A stretch of DNA of 64,000 nt, from assembly GCA_030685235.1 (NCBI GenBank), contig MU839098.1:124001-188000 (forward strand), given 5' to 3'. The notes beneath the pieces are model-generated. The model saw only the letters and a program-made list of their open reading frames with translations. It made no database searches and had not been told where the DNA came from. A program made the position numbers and the translations under genes. Numbering within the stretch: the stretch's first letter is position 1; every line of letters begins with the position of its first letter. Of the stretch, positions 50,249 through 62,763 are shown piece after piece. Source of the DNA: Copromyces sp. CBS 386.78. Taxonomy: Eukaryota; Ascomycota; Sordariomycetes; Sordariales; Sordariaceae.

Positions 50249-53245
50249 GAGGTCGTGATGTATACCTCTCAAGTGACGATTGATGTTTGATGGGTTGGAT
50301 ATTGTTTGCGATGTGGGGTTATAATTCCAAAAGAGCGCTGAATGTGCAGTTGGGAAGAGGAAGACCGAAGACGCGCCCAGAGACGAGTGGTTAAATACCT
50401 TCGGTCGGAGCCCATCAAGGTTCTACTCTATATAGACAGTGAAGTGAATAGTCTACACTTGAGCTGGCCGATACTATCAGCCTACAAAAGAGAACCTTCA
50501 AGGTTCCTTCGTGTAGATACGGTGATTGGCCTAAAATAGCAGCTACGGAGAGAAAACATGAGATGAAATGTAAACCTGATAAGAAGACGGGAGCCAGGAT
50601 GAGCTAGTCCTCCTCAAGTGCGTGCATGGCAATTTCCTATTAATATATACAAGAGGGAAGAAGCACCAAGACATAGAGGGTAACAGTCCAGTATGCCGGA
50701 TGCCAATCCCACCCAGGTTATATAAGGTACTGGACTCCATGGCAGGCACAAAGGTTCTAAGAACCGAACCTCAGATTGCCTGCCAGTTGGGGCACGAACT
50801 TTGCAAAGCTGTCATGAATAAACTAGGCAATGTTCTACAAGGTGCTGGAATCCCCTGGAATTCCTGTATCACTAAGCCATGATGTTGTGGTTGTGTTTTT
50901 GGAGGGCAAACCAAGGGCAAACTAAGGGCAAGCAAGTTGTGATCTGGATGGATGCGACGGGATAAGTACACATGAGGTCACCAGTTCAGGACCTCTGATA
51001 CCATGCTCGTGAACGCTGGAGAGTCGGGCAGATGGGAGGCCTTCCGGGAATTCCATCTACCTACTATTCCTTGAATATGTAGAGACTACAGAGCTCGCGA
51101 TTTCAAACTTTGACAATTGATAAGGAACTTAATTATTACGTCTCCTGAGGAACCCCATGTAGAAGACTTGGAGGAAGAGGCGGTGATGTTGATGATCCTG
51201 TGAGACGATGGTGACTCGTGCCTTTTTCTTTTCATGGCAGTGAGTTCTTGGTATTAACTAGGTCTTGTTCATGGGCTCCGATTCAAGATTTAGACTCGGC
51301 TGTGCAAAGAGGCATTTCGAATAACTATTCTCCAGAGAATCAAGCTAGCAGGTGTCTACCTATGACTCGAGTCCATTTGCGTTCATTATTGAAGCAGAGC
51401 CACTGTCTCTTGACAAGATCAAAAAGCCGTAATGCTGTATCCAGGGAGAGCGGCAAGGGGACTTGCTACTCCCAGCGGAAAGCACAGAGAAACCATGTTA
51501 CAAGACAGCGAGGTGATCGGAAACAAGTCATAATACTTCATATGTCATACCTAATACGCTAACACGAAATGCCAAAAGCCAAAACTGAAGCAAGCTTCAT
51601 AACGCTCCAAACTCGCAAAGTTCAAAACCCAAACAAGCATGCAAAGAAACCCAAACACAAATAGCTAGCCTCCCACCATTTACTTTTCCCTATCCATTCC
51701 ATATTTATATGTCAATAGCCAAATATACAACCGATGCCCAAGCCAAAACGCACGTGTTCTTACATAACCCTTCGTCAATCAATCAATCCATCAGTCATCT
51801 CATGTCATCTCATGTCGTAACCCACTGCGTTAGACGAGGGTACCTTAGTAAAGGATGTGTGTGTCAAGGAAAAAAAAAGTGAAAAGGGTCCCAAAGAACA
51901 AGCCTGTGCCGCCTTTCTGCATTCCATCCACATGGAGGAGGGTCGGTGGCGAGAGGTGTCAGTTTGACAGTTCAGAAAAGAGATGACAAGAGAAATAGAT
52001 CACCACCGGTCTCGATCCCCTCCCCTCTTCTTTTTCAGTTTCCGTTTTTCCGGTACGGGCCTGGCTCGGTGTTGGCGAGAAAATGGGTGTGTAGTTGTAG
52101 TGTCTGTAGGCAAGGGGGTTGATGCGTGTATAATGAAACCCAACCGACGGTTGATGTAATCGATTGCCCGCGACTTTTGCTCCTGTTGTTTTCGTTTGCT
52201 GGTTTGGCTGGGTCTCACTCCCGTCTCTCTGTTACTGCTGCTGTTGCTGCTTTTGCTGAGGGGGTTGGAATAAGGTTGCAGCCAGAGCCAGAATCAGGGG
52301 GGGGCCAGCGGCACGGCGGGGTCGGGGCTGAAAAGGTTCGTGTTTGGTAGTGACAATTGTCACTCCTCACAAGCCAGCCAATCCAAGCCAGCTATTGCGC
52401 AACATGCTCAGGTATGATAGGAACCTGATTGCCGCTTTGGTTACCAATGTTTAAGCATCATGTTAGACATAGGTAGTTGTGCTCTACTCTTGCTGGCGAG
52501 TCGTGGTAGTGTCGAAGCACTGAAATGGTGATCGATCGGTACCTTGATAACTGCTCTCCTCTGGTTGACTCCTTCCTTGGTAGGTAGTGTCGGTTATACC
52601 CGGCGGCACCAAACCACCCTCGCCGCTCCCAGCGGACAGGGCAGATAGGCAAGTAAGTACATTTGATAAGTGCTCGTGGGTGACATTTGTCGTGATGTGT
52701 CGCAATACCACACCCATCCAATCCGATCTGCAAGCAAAGCTATACCGGAACCGGTTATCACAGCGACCATGACACGAGAGCCTTCCCGATCTTCGACCGG
52801 GATGATACTCCGTGGGACCGAACGTGATGAAGGAGCAGAGGGGGTGTGCTGCTGTCTGTGATCATGATACCCCACCATGAGAAAAGCAAGAAGGCGCTGA
52901 GATAACAGCCTATGCCTCTGAGCCTCCTCTGGAATGGGTAGTCCTAGCATCAACTGATAGATGGACTTTCGGATGGGTGTGAATGTGTGTTCTGCTTGTA
53001 TGTCCTCCTTCGGCCAGCCCTGCAGCAGTGGGCGTCAGTGTGTTCGGTGCGCGGATAAATCGCCGGCAGCTCCCGACCGCGGATTCGTTCTTTCGTCTTT
53101 TCCTTTGGTGCTACCCAATATCTTTCCTACTCCTCGCTTCCTGCCATCACTCTTGGCTCCAATACCATGATCATGTGAGATACGCCCAAACAAGCCACCA
53201 AAGTGGGATAGATGTGTGAGTGTAATGTATGCCCTTGGGCTGTCT
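50249..53245. other. Three-kilobase gene-poor region
   Basis: Between the coiled-coil gene (5' side) and the bZIP gene (3' side). 51580-51800 is AT-rich with CAA/CCA-like UTR composition. Frames at 51218-51562, 52000-52218 and 52594-52953 were read; none carries a motif or a plausible splice extension. No tRNA or 5S gene recognised. Confidence 0.4.
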
Positions 53246-54039
53246 TCACATATGATATCTATCGTTGGTGCTCAACTCAGGGTACCCGTATAACTTGAAG
53301 TCCAAATCAAAGGCAGTGCTGCCCATTGCCGCACTTGTTGTTGGCAGCGGCGCATGTTGGTAAGTCAGGTTGCTGGCGGTTGTATAACCAACATCCTTGA
53401 ACTGAGAAGCTTTGAGCGCCTCATATTCCGCCTGGAGCGCAGCGTAGGCCTGCCTAAGAGCATTGTTGTGTTGTTTGGCCTCATTGAGCATCTGCTCGAG
53501 GTCCTTTATCCTCTGGTCCTTGCGTTCGCGGTAAGCTCTCTGGGAAGCGCGGTTTTGGGCTCTTCGGCGCTGTTCATGGGCATTGAGTTAGTTTTGTCCT
53601 TACAGCCATGATACAGATATGACTAGGAAGGACACATGATTTATCACATACCGATAGGACAGACGGAGGGGCATTCTTGTAACGGTTTTCTCGTTTCCTC
53701 TTAGGCTTCTGTTCTTGTGTCGGTTGCTGCGAAGACTCATCCTCTGACTCCAGACCTTGATAGACGCCGGTATACATGTTGGGGTCCATAAGGGAGGCCA
53801 TGTCGCACTGCCACGCGTTTGTTAGTCTTCCAAAAGCAAATATGGGCGTTATCAAGACTCACTGGTGAGTTGCCTGAGCTTTGAGATCCCGAAGAGTGTG
53901 CGTCCAGATATTGATCTGATTCCGCATGCATGCACCGAATAGAGCTCTCAGAGGTCGGCATATCGACGAAGTGGTTAAAGTCCTCCATAACAGGATACTG
54001 CTGACTTGTGTGAGGGTATCGTTGAGAAGTTGTTGACAT
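53246..54039 (-). CDS. Short AP-1-type bZIP transcription factor (IDI-4-like)
   Basis: Three exons: 54039-53863, 53807-53652, 53569-53246, 218 residues; both introns are phase 0. The basic region begins exactly at exon 3: RRRAQNRASQRAYRERKDQR (112-131), with the fungal NRASQRAYR DNA-contact signature, followed by a leucine-zipper-like coil (about 132-164: LEQML, NNALRQAYAALQAEYEALK). The N-terminal part is Ser/Gln/acidic (ESEDESSQQ) and KPKRKREN may be a nuclear signal. No C-terminal Cys-rich domain as in Yap1 is present. Size and basic region resemble IDI-4 of Podospora, a bZIP linked to cell death and autophagy; this is a resemblance, not an orthology claim. It is flanked by long non-coding regions. 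Confidence 0.88.
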
Positions 54040-57000
54040 GTATAGAACGATGAAGGGCGCTTGGGATATGCTTTTGTTACTGGTTGAACAGATAGAAATA
54101 GGCTCAAGTATCGAGCTGCTCTGTTGCTGTAGACGAGGAGGTTATTGAGGCCTGATGTGTGAGGAACTCAAGACTCGTTCGCCATTCGGAATTCTCAAGG
54201 GCCCCGTTATTATATAAACATCCGGAGGGACGAGGTTTATCTCACTCCCCCTAGCTGTGCCGGGCAGCCAAGCATCCATGCAGATCCCCGTTGAAAGTAG
54301 TGACAGCGATGCAAGACAATGTGGCCCAGGCATCTCGCCTTACAAGGCCCCCAGGCAACCCACTAGTCTGTCTTTTGAGCAGATCCTGATGAAGCAGTCC
54401 ACAATTATCCCAAGTTGAAAGCCACAACTGGGTATTTTGGTCCAAGATGAAGATCATTCGGTGTGCACATCTGCATGCAAATATGCAGGTGGGTAGCTTT
54501 TCCGTGTAACGCCAATATGGAAGAGGGCTGACAGGGGTAAAACGGAGGGAACTCGCATGTAACACCACTGCGGTAGGTCCTTCTGGTGTAATAAGACCTC
54601 TCAAGTGCCATGAAGATGCTGTTTAGTACAGGAAGAACTTCAATCTTGACGGTAGGCAGTGTACACACGAGTCATCGGTATCTACGTGCTAGCTTCTAAG
54701 AGGGCACGGTACGGACTCCTGAACGACTCGATGCCACAGTATCGTGCACCACAGCCACTTGCCGATTGTTTACCAAGCACGGATATTTTATGTTCTGTAC
54801 TGCCTCTGCTTTGTCAGGAACCGTCCTGGTTTTTGGAGAGGTAGTAGACCTGAGGTGAGGGCAACAGCAAGACTCCGATCATGCGCCGGTGGTCGGAGTT
54901 CGTCTCGTGTCGCCGACCAGAAAGGCAACCCGGGGTGTCGATAACCCGTTGAACATTTGCCAATGCTTTGCGGAAACCGTCCGTTCCATAGGACTTGTCA
55001 AAATTGGTACTGTGTAGTCTCGGGGATGTGAGATGAGCAACTGTAGAGTTGCGGTAGTCGTTCGTGGCATAGCCCTATGGATCTCAACACTACGGCCTCC
55101 CTGCAGGGTACAAGCCCGTGCCGGACTAGGACATGAACCCCATGCCCCTGAGTCTTTGAGCCAAGAAGCTTCCGTAGCAGGACCGTGCTTAGATGTGTCT
55201 CTGTCGGTCCTAGCCGTCGTCCGACTTGGGGTGGCCAGCTCGCCCAGCCCAAGGACTCCAAGAAGAGGTGCAAGATACCCTAAGCGAGATCTGGCAAGTG
55301 TTAAGCTTCTCCTTTTCCCTATCCGGAAGCTAGAGTGTGACATCTAGAGGTAGCCTCGAGGATAAAATGGTTGTCTTTAGTCATCCCGGGTCAATATTAA
55401 GGACGGGTGCTCAGCGTCTCCAAACCTGATCTGTGCCCCGCTGCCATACGGCCCTGCCGAAGATGGCCGGTTTGAGCCTCTCTCTGCCGTACCACACGCC
55501 TACATCGCTAGATGGGTACGGGAGCCTAGGCAACTGAATTCTTCCTTCAACCAAGGACCCCCAATTCGACTGGGATGAGGTAAGGCCGGGACTTCAAGGG
55601 TGATGGCGCAAAGGATACGATTAGTGAACCACTTAATGGGCTTATGGCACCCCACTGAGCCTTCCCCTGAACTACCCTCGGCTTCTTTAAACAGTGCCAA
55701 GCCCACCCACTATAGGTGGCCGAGGTTGCACCTAATGAAGCAGATGCGGACACTGTGTAGAATGGTGTGAGACCATTGGGTAGCTCCTCTAGGTAATGCA
55801 TGGTGGTGCTCTTTGCGATTGACCTCGCTTGTAGCTCGCTGTTGATACGGTTTCGGGATATCACACGTGTATCACAGGGAGTTGTCGTCTATATCCCGAG
55901 GCGTCTTCTCGATTTCATCGCCTCCCTGATCTAGCACCAAATGCCGGCTTCTCGCTGATTCCATGCCCAGGAAAAAAATCGTCAACATCCGTATGATAAG
56001 CCGGCCTTGGAAGTTGGGTAAAATTGTGACAAAGCCGGTTTGTCATGGGTCTGGGCCGATGCAGATGTGCCCTGGTGATTGTAGACATGTCTGGTCGAGG
56101 AAAGTTTGCTGTGGTACCAGCTGCCCCACAGCTTCAGCCCTACAGCGGCGACACTTCCCGAATGTGTTGAAACAGACCAACGAGACCATGCTAAAGGAAA
56201 AGCGGTAACGTTTGCTGTGCCTCTCTGCGTGATGAATGTGTGTGATCTCATGTTGCCAGTGGTCAAATGGCAATTCCGTACCGTCTTCTCATCCCGGAGT
56301 GATCCAATGACAAGCGAGAATCTTCGGTACCTCCCGGCTGCGGTGCAGCATCATGCGATAATACATAGCAATAGTATTACCGGATGGTCGTTTGGCCGGG
56401 AATGAACCGTCGGTTGTCATTGCCCAGTCCAGGATATCTGGTCAAGTCCTTTGCTGACCAAGACGATTTCTAGAAATAAATCTGCTTAGTCGTCAAAGAG
56501 TCCCGTATTCTCGCCTCTCCAAAGGATCCAGATGCAGTTGGCTTGATAACCCAAACTCGCCTAGATACAACACCAAGGGATGCTGGAGGGTGTCATTTCG
56601 TTCCTAGCGGCATGCATATCCGTAGGCGATGGGCTTCGAGACATCCGTAGCTTGGCCAGACACTTCAGCTCTAGGTTCTTGCTTGGGCCAGAAAACAGGA
56701 GCAGCCCCTCCATAGCAGACAAGACCAGTACACCAGAGACTATCCAGATGAAAGCCCTCAGTTTCCGAGAACACCACGTAAATTTTCCCAACAAGGACAA
56801 ACTGCTGGGGTGGTTTACTCAGTGTTAGACATCCCTACCCTGTGAAGTGGTGTGGGAAGTTTCGTAGGGGGAAAAACACCGGTCGAAGGTGTGTATGTAT
56901 AGAGCCCGTAACTGAATGTTTGGGCCCCTGTGTTCTAGCGGCATCCGCGGCGGGAAACGCTAGCCCTTGACACGCCAAGAACATGAGGTGTGGGCGCCCG

Positions 57001-59511
57001 CAAGAGCCATCGGTGACCCAATCTCAGGCAGCCTCATTCTCTGTCATTCTATTCGCCAATTCTGTTGATTCCATTGGACCCCTCCATTTCAAGGACGACA
57101 CTGCGGCAGAGGTGGGCGGCCATGTGTTATCCGCATCTCTGCGGCGGCAGCCGAGCAGCAGATCTTAGGCCGTCATGGCCGTGTGGTTGCAGGTAAATAA
57201 TTCCTCGATGCACGTTTTCTGCGTTGTTTGTGATCAAAAATACCAAAAGCTACCAGTCGTCTCTCGGGGTGCCCGAGGGGTGATTGAAGACCGGGCTTCA
57301 AGAGGAAAGAGTGACTATGGCCTTGGAGACTCCCAGCAGCATTGGAGAACCCATTTTGCCCTCCATAACTGGAGAAGGGCCGTTCTCGTTCTTGAATGGC
57401 CGGTTGCTCATGTATCCAGCACGATATTGGGTGAGGTCAGACTGTGTCTAACCGGTGCTTTTGGCCGAGTGAAATCGATGTTAGGTAGGCCATCTCTGAA
57501 AGTCCGATCTGGCTACTGCTCCCATACAGGTTGAGAGAAATGCTGCTGCCTTCTCGGGTATTGTGGCGCGTTTTCGTTATGGCATTGCATTCAGGTAGAA
57601 TGTTGCACAGCGCACAATGTTGGATGTAAGCTACGTGACAATTGGATATGACGATGGCTGCTAAGCGAGGAACGTTCTGATAGAATCTGAACGGTGATGG
57701 CTGAACACCTGGCAATACTTGGTCCGTTCGATCAGGAAGCTCCGCGTCCGAGTGCCCTGTTGAACCAATTGACCAGGAAGGAAAACGGCTGCCTAAACTT
57801 TATCAGTCGTATTTTAGATCTGATGCTTGACGATGAGAAAGGGTGGCTTCAGCCTGTTGGATGATTGATACGGCAACATGTGGCTTAAAATAAGAAGGAC
57901 CCTTGACGTACGGCCCCCGTGATATATCGCAAGAGGATTCGATGCTGATAAGGCCGGGAAACGCCAGACTTGCAGCTAGAGGACCAACTGAGAGTCTTGA
58001 TTTTAAGCTTAAGTGAAAGACGAGCATGCCGTGATCCAACTGCATGGAATGATACCCAGCCTGCCGAGTATCTTGATGTCGACTATGGCTCTTTATCTTG
58101 CCGTGTACACAAAGGTTCCTTTCTAGAAGCGTGGCTGCCGTAGGGGTGGAGATATCCTTTTTGGAGTCTCTGGTCAAAAGAGGTGCTGAAGTTCGATTGA
58201 CAAGCGTTGCAGGCTCTTAGTCGTAGGATACGGAGGGATGGTCCGTACCTTGACCCTCTACTCCGAAACTGATGGGCTAAGGTACTCTAAACGGCGCAAG
58301 CTAACGAGGAGTCGACGCGGCATTGGGGTCTTCTCAAAGTGTTTGGGCCCGCCGCTAGACGCAGAGAATCCCATATGTTTCCGAATTCCGGGCATGTTGC
58401 GTAATTCGAGCTCGATGATGTGCGAGTAATGGCAACCTATCTTCTCAGGCACTTCACATGGCTGCGATTTTTTGGAAGGGTTGTACCTGTTGTGTCGGGG
58501 TGAGATAGTCTTCCCATTGGAGGGGATGTGACCAACGCTTCGGGAGAAGTCTAGATGTCCGTCCACTGGAGGGAAAGAAAAGAAAAGAGAACCACCGGCA
58601 AGCGGATATTCGGGATTGAAATCTTCGAGGGTTGGAGAGGCTGCCGATGTCACACATATCATATCATGCGGGCTGCTCTTGGCACCTTCGAAGGCCAAAT
58701 ACGATCAGAGCTTGTGACGGTATTGCCCTAGACATATTTGTGTCGGTAAAAGCAAGCCACAGTCAGGATTTGAGAGACAAGATGACGCTGGGATATCATG
58801 GCGAAAGTTCTGAGGCTGGCATCCATCACTTTCACAGTTCGTCTTGCAAATATCCGATCACCGAGCAACTCCGAAGTATGGACACAGAACGGGTGAGTTT
58901 GATGATTTGCCTTTTCGAATCCGTCAACTGGTACATGGTGAGTGACACTGGTGTCATACGCTCGAAGCTTCGGCACGCACACCCTATGTGTGCTAGTTTG
59001 TATTCCCAAGGAATTCCCACCATTGGAGAGCTGCATCCGGAGGACGCCACTGATCCTACCCTACTCACAACCCAACATGTGAACTGGCTCGCGTCTTGGG
59101 AACATAGCGGTGAAGCTAACAATTTTCGAAGAATGGGGCATCGAAAAGATCATTGATTTTCGGCTGGCGATAGCGGATAGCTTGCCAGACTACTTCACCA
59201 TGTACAGTTCTGAGATGGAGATCCGGCGCGTCTACTCCAGCACCACGGAAACCTGGTCGTTGACGAGATGGATGTTTTGAAATCGGAATGACGGATACGC
59301 CATAACCGCATGTCTCAAGAACTTCATGCGGGTTCAATTGCCCTAGCCAAAAGCTAGGTTCAGGTGCCATGTGAATGTGCTGTGATGGGTATCTCCGTGG
59401 GATATCAGGGCGGCAACGTTTGCGACGTAAGTTCCTCTGACGCTCTCGAGCTGGCGAAGACGCTGATCTTCTGTAGCAGTTGAACGGAGGCACGCTGGGT
59501 CCGCAGCTCCG
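54040..59511. other. 5.5-kb gene desert upstream of the bZIP gene
   Basis: It begins as the bZIP promoter and leader and ends at the 3' end of the TPR gene. Frames such as 54879-55343(-), 55547-55864(-), 58258-58698(-) and 58632-59156(+) were read and show no domain, signal peptide or consistent codon pattern. No obvious RIP-type AT collapse and no terminal inverted repeats were recognised. It could be extended regulatory DNA, a long non-coding RNA or a very old insertion. Confidence 0.4.
54211..54218 (-). promoter_or_regulatory. Candidate TATA box of the bZIP gene
   Basis: TTTATATA/TATATAAT on the minus strand about 175 bases before the bZIP ATG, allowing a leader of roughly 140 bases. The element also reads as TATATAAA on the plus strand, so its direction is uncertain. 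Confidence 0.35.
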
Positions 59512-61246
59512 TTACGACGACTTAGACAGCGCCCGCAAGCCGTCCTCAGCTTGGTTCACGCCCTCCTCAAACTCGAGGCTTCTGCTCATCTCAATGGCCT
59601 TTTCAAACAAACGACGAGCCTCAGTGACATTACCGGTCAGACGAGCAATACTGGCAAGGTTGCACAAAGAGGTAGCGCAAGCCTGATCGCATTCAGGGGT
59701 CCGCTCATCACCCTTTGGCTCATTCGCGTGTTGTCGAGCGTTCTTTGCCCAGCGCTTTGCTGCCTCGAGATACGCTGTTCTCTTCTTGGCTGGTGTTGCG
59801 GAAGCCACTTCTTCACCCATCAGGGTATCGACTTGGCTTTGGCCAGCTGGCATGATAGGGTGCTGCGCAAAGCAAATAGCAATGTTATTCACTAAAGAAA
59901 TTGTCAGCTTGGTTCGCGGCTATCCGCCAATGAGGATGATGCATGATGGGAACTCACTGATAGTGGCGCTATGGCATTGGTGTTGAGACAGCCGAAGAGC
60001 CTGGAAAAAGAGCGGCAGAGCCAGATGGAACTGCGACTTGGTCTCGTAGCTGTGGCCCAGGGCTACAAGATTCGACGTTAGCGGACTGTGGACGGAGTGA
60101 GCTACCTGTATGCAAAAAGCTGGGAACACTCACATTCTAAGGCACCGCCAATTTCCTCCGAACTCATCCACTTGCCTTCTCCCTCCTTGAGGCCCTCGAC
60201 AGTCCGTCTACGGAGCTCGTTGAGCGCGGTTTCGACGGACCAAATCAGGCGTTCGTGGGCCTCCTCCGGCCTAGCGAGATAGAAGGAGTAGAGGTTGGCA
60301 AGCTTGACATTGATTCCGACCGACTTGCCCAGAATGCGAGTCCGTCTTCCCCAGATAGTCTCGGGGGTTTCTTCCTCCTGCTCGGGCTTTTTAGCGGCGG
60401 GAGACTGGCCAGCTGGTTCCTGGGGTGCCACAGGAGGTAGGAGTGATGGTGGAATCTTTCCTCCTTCCTTGACGCTCTTCTCCATGAGGTCGACCCAACG
60501 CTTACAGTCGCCCGAGAGATTCTCCAGCACCTTGACCGCGTTCTCGTAGCTCCCAATCTTCTCGAGCCAAGCCGCAAGCTCGATCTTGATGCCCATGACA
60601 TCATCAGAGAAGGTATCGAGGTGGAGTTCATCACACAGCTCAAGAGCCTGCTTCCAGTACTTGAGGGCCATCTGCTGATCGGGATGGTAGTTGCTGTAGT
60701 ACAATGCCCGGCGCAGAGCTTTGGCAACGGGAGGAGGGTATTTGGTGAACTGCTCCGAGTAGAAGTAGGTGAAGTAAAGCCGAATTATATACACCATGAC
60801 AACAGCAAGTGCAGCAAGCCTGGATGGCTGTTAGCATCTCTTGACGGGTACCGTTGAAAGGCTCATGTATATACGTACAAGACAAGAGCAAACACTAGCT
60901 CTTCGGGGTTCTGACGAAGCATAGTCTTGAAGGTACCATTTCGAAAATTCCTCTTGAGACCACGGAGGTTTTCCATGGCAGCCCCAAGTATGAGACGAGG
61001 GATCTGCGAAAGGGGAACGGGTTGGGGCTGAGGCGAGAACTTTTTGTTGGTGTTGTTCTTGTCTACCAACGTCCTCGATGTTGTTTGAAGGGACCGACAT
61101 TGTGGAGAAGTCACGGAGCGATGGGCGACGAGAGGGCGAACATTGTGTATTTGGCCGCGTCTGATGAGCTCGAGACGGAGGAGAAGAGGAGATCCAGATG
61201 GTGTACCGCGAAGGGATCCAGAAGCGGAAAGACGTGCGAGGGACAT
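59512..61246 (-). CDS. Mitochondrial TPR membrane protein (Mgr3-like)
   Basis: Four exons: 61246-60879, 60819-60134, 60062-59958, 59891-59512, 512 residues, phases consistent. The N-terminus (MSLARLSASGSLRG..., rich in Arg/Ser/Leu) looks like a mitochondrial presequence. One membrane helix (about 115-140, LVFALVLLAALAVVMVYIIRLYF) follows, then TPR-like helix pairs: YYSNYHPDQQMALKYWKQALELC, GSYENAVKVLENL, LGHSYETKSQFHLALPLFFQALRLS, NNIAICFAQHP and ATSLCNLASIARLTGNVTEARRLFEKAIEM. This layout matches yeast Mgr3, an adaptor of the i-AAA protease Yme1 in the inner membrane. A Pro/Glu-rich linker lies near 265-295. Confidence 0.85.
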
Positions 61247-62148
61247 GGCCGCGGTTCTCCAAAGGTAGAGACGGGAGGCGTGCTGTGACAGGGGCAGTGG
61301 GTGTCCTCGAGTTCCTTGGCAGCTGACTAGAGCAGCGAGATTCAAATGGGAGATGAGGAGCTCAATGGAGTTACGAAAATGTCAATTGGAGCATTAACCA
61401 AAGTACAAAATGGCAACCAGAGAAAATTGAAGTCGCTTGGAGAACAAAATCCTCATGCGCGGATTGGCCGAGATGTTGGACGTCGTCTTTTTCTTGAGGT
61501 GACGTTGAAAAAGATGGATGTCGTTTGAAGCTTTTGGGGAGCTAATCCCACTGCAGCCAGTCCAAGCTCGTCCTAGGGGCGACAAAAGCTTGGCGACTTG
61601 GTGGACTGCTGTGGACTTTTCCCCCGCAGTGCGGCAGTGGGGGGAGAGGGGGGTGTTCAGGGGGGTCCATCTTTCTCCAACAGCCGTCGCCAACTGCAAG
61701 TTCATCCCCGACCCTTGTCCCTGCCTGCTCGTTCCTGCCGTTGCCGTTCCGAGGTTCACGAACCCCCCCGGTCCGTTCCAGGCTTGGCGCTTGTGGTCGA
61801 GTTCAGTTGACGCCGTCACCAAAGAATTGCGTGCGAGTGAGACTCTGCTCTTTCCAAGACTCAACATCAGCGTCTCACACAATCGTCAAGCTCTTGCCAT
61901 TTCTCCAGAGTCTGCATCTAAGTTTCTACAGGTACGGCCCACTTGGAATTTCTGGATGGCATGAGCAGCTTGGAGCATGGTCGCAATCGCCTGTTCCTGT
62001 GCACGAGATTACTATCATCACATACATGCCTTCAGGTTGACTCTTGCCTTGTGAAGGACGGATTACAAGAGACAGAGTTTTTTTTTTGAGACAAATTGCT
62101 GACGAAGAGATCCAGTAATAACTAAGAGCTTACCCTTACATCCCCACA
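61247..62148. other. Divergent promoter region, TPR gene / Dap1-like gene
   Basis: 0.9 kb. GC-rich centre (61550-61760), T run at 62080-62087. The open frame 61518-61964 on the plus strand has no motif and is treated as chance. Confidence 0.5.
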
Positions 62149-62763
62149 ATGTCCGGAAAGTTTGAGCCCAAGGTTCCTGTTCAGTTGAACCCTCCCAAGG
62201 ACGACCCCATTTCCGTTGAGGAGTTGGCCAAGGCGAACGGTAAGATTTCACTCATCAACCCGGCCGCAGAGCCTGGTTCTCTTCACAGTTCTTTTCAGAC
62301 AAGGACACTGACAACGCTCTTCACCACAGGTGCTGATGGCGAAAAGTGCTATGTTGCCATCAAGGGTATCGTCTACGACGTAACAGGCAACAAGGCGTAT
62401 CAGCCTGGAGGCTCTTATCACGGTAAGTTTCAACGTCTTCTCTCTTCCCCCTTTGAGGTTTTGGTACTACCTCATCACGGCATGTCTCTGTTTTCCAAGT
62501 CACGCCGGTCAAGAAATTTCTTCCGCGGAAAAGGCAAACAACATCATTGCTGGCTCATCGCTAATACCTGTCGTGCTCCAGTGTTCGCTGGCAAGGACGC
62601 CTCGCGCGCTCTCGGCAAGACTTCTACCAAGGCTGAGGATGTCAGGCCAGACTGGCAAGACCTTGATGACAAGGAAAAGTCGACTCTTAACGACTGGATC
62701 ACCTTCTTCTCCAAGCGCTACAACGTAGTTGGCAAGGTTGAGGGCGCTACCAACATGGAGTAA
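62149..62763 (+). CDS. Dap1/PGRMC-type cytochrome b5-fold heme-binding protein
   Basis: Three exons: 62149-62239, 62330-62422, 62582-62763, 121 residues. Introns are GTAAGA...CAG and GTAAGT...CAG, both phase 1. The joined protein is a complete MAPR-type cytochrome b5 domain: ISVEELAKANG, KCYVAIKGIVYDVTGNKAY, QPGGSYHVFAGKDASRALGK, DLDDKEKSTLNDWITFFSKRY. Both tyrosines of the KAYQPGGSY segment, where PGRMC proteins bind heme through Tyr, are kept, and the His pair of true cytochrome b5 is absent. Dap1 supports sterol synthesis P450 (Erg11) activity. There is no membrane helix in this model, so it may be soluble or peripherally bound. Confidence 0.9.
   Translation: MSGKFEPKVPVQLNPPKDDPISVEELAKANGKISLINPAAEPGSLHSSFQTRTLTTLFTTGADGEKCYVAIKGIVYDVTGNKAYQPGGSYHGKFQRLLSSPFEVLVLPHHGMSLFSKSRRSRNFFRGKGKQHHCWLIANTCRAPVFAGKDASRALGKTSTKAEDVRPDWQDLDDKEKSTLNDWITFFSKRYNVVGKVEGATNME

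Noticed and set aside
58632..59156. 174-codon plus-strand frame upstream of the TPR gene's 3' end
   Set aside because: No motif, random-looking composition and equally long frames opposite it.
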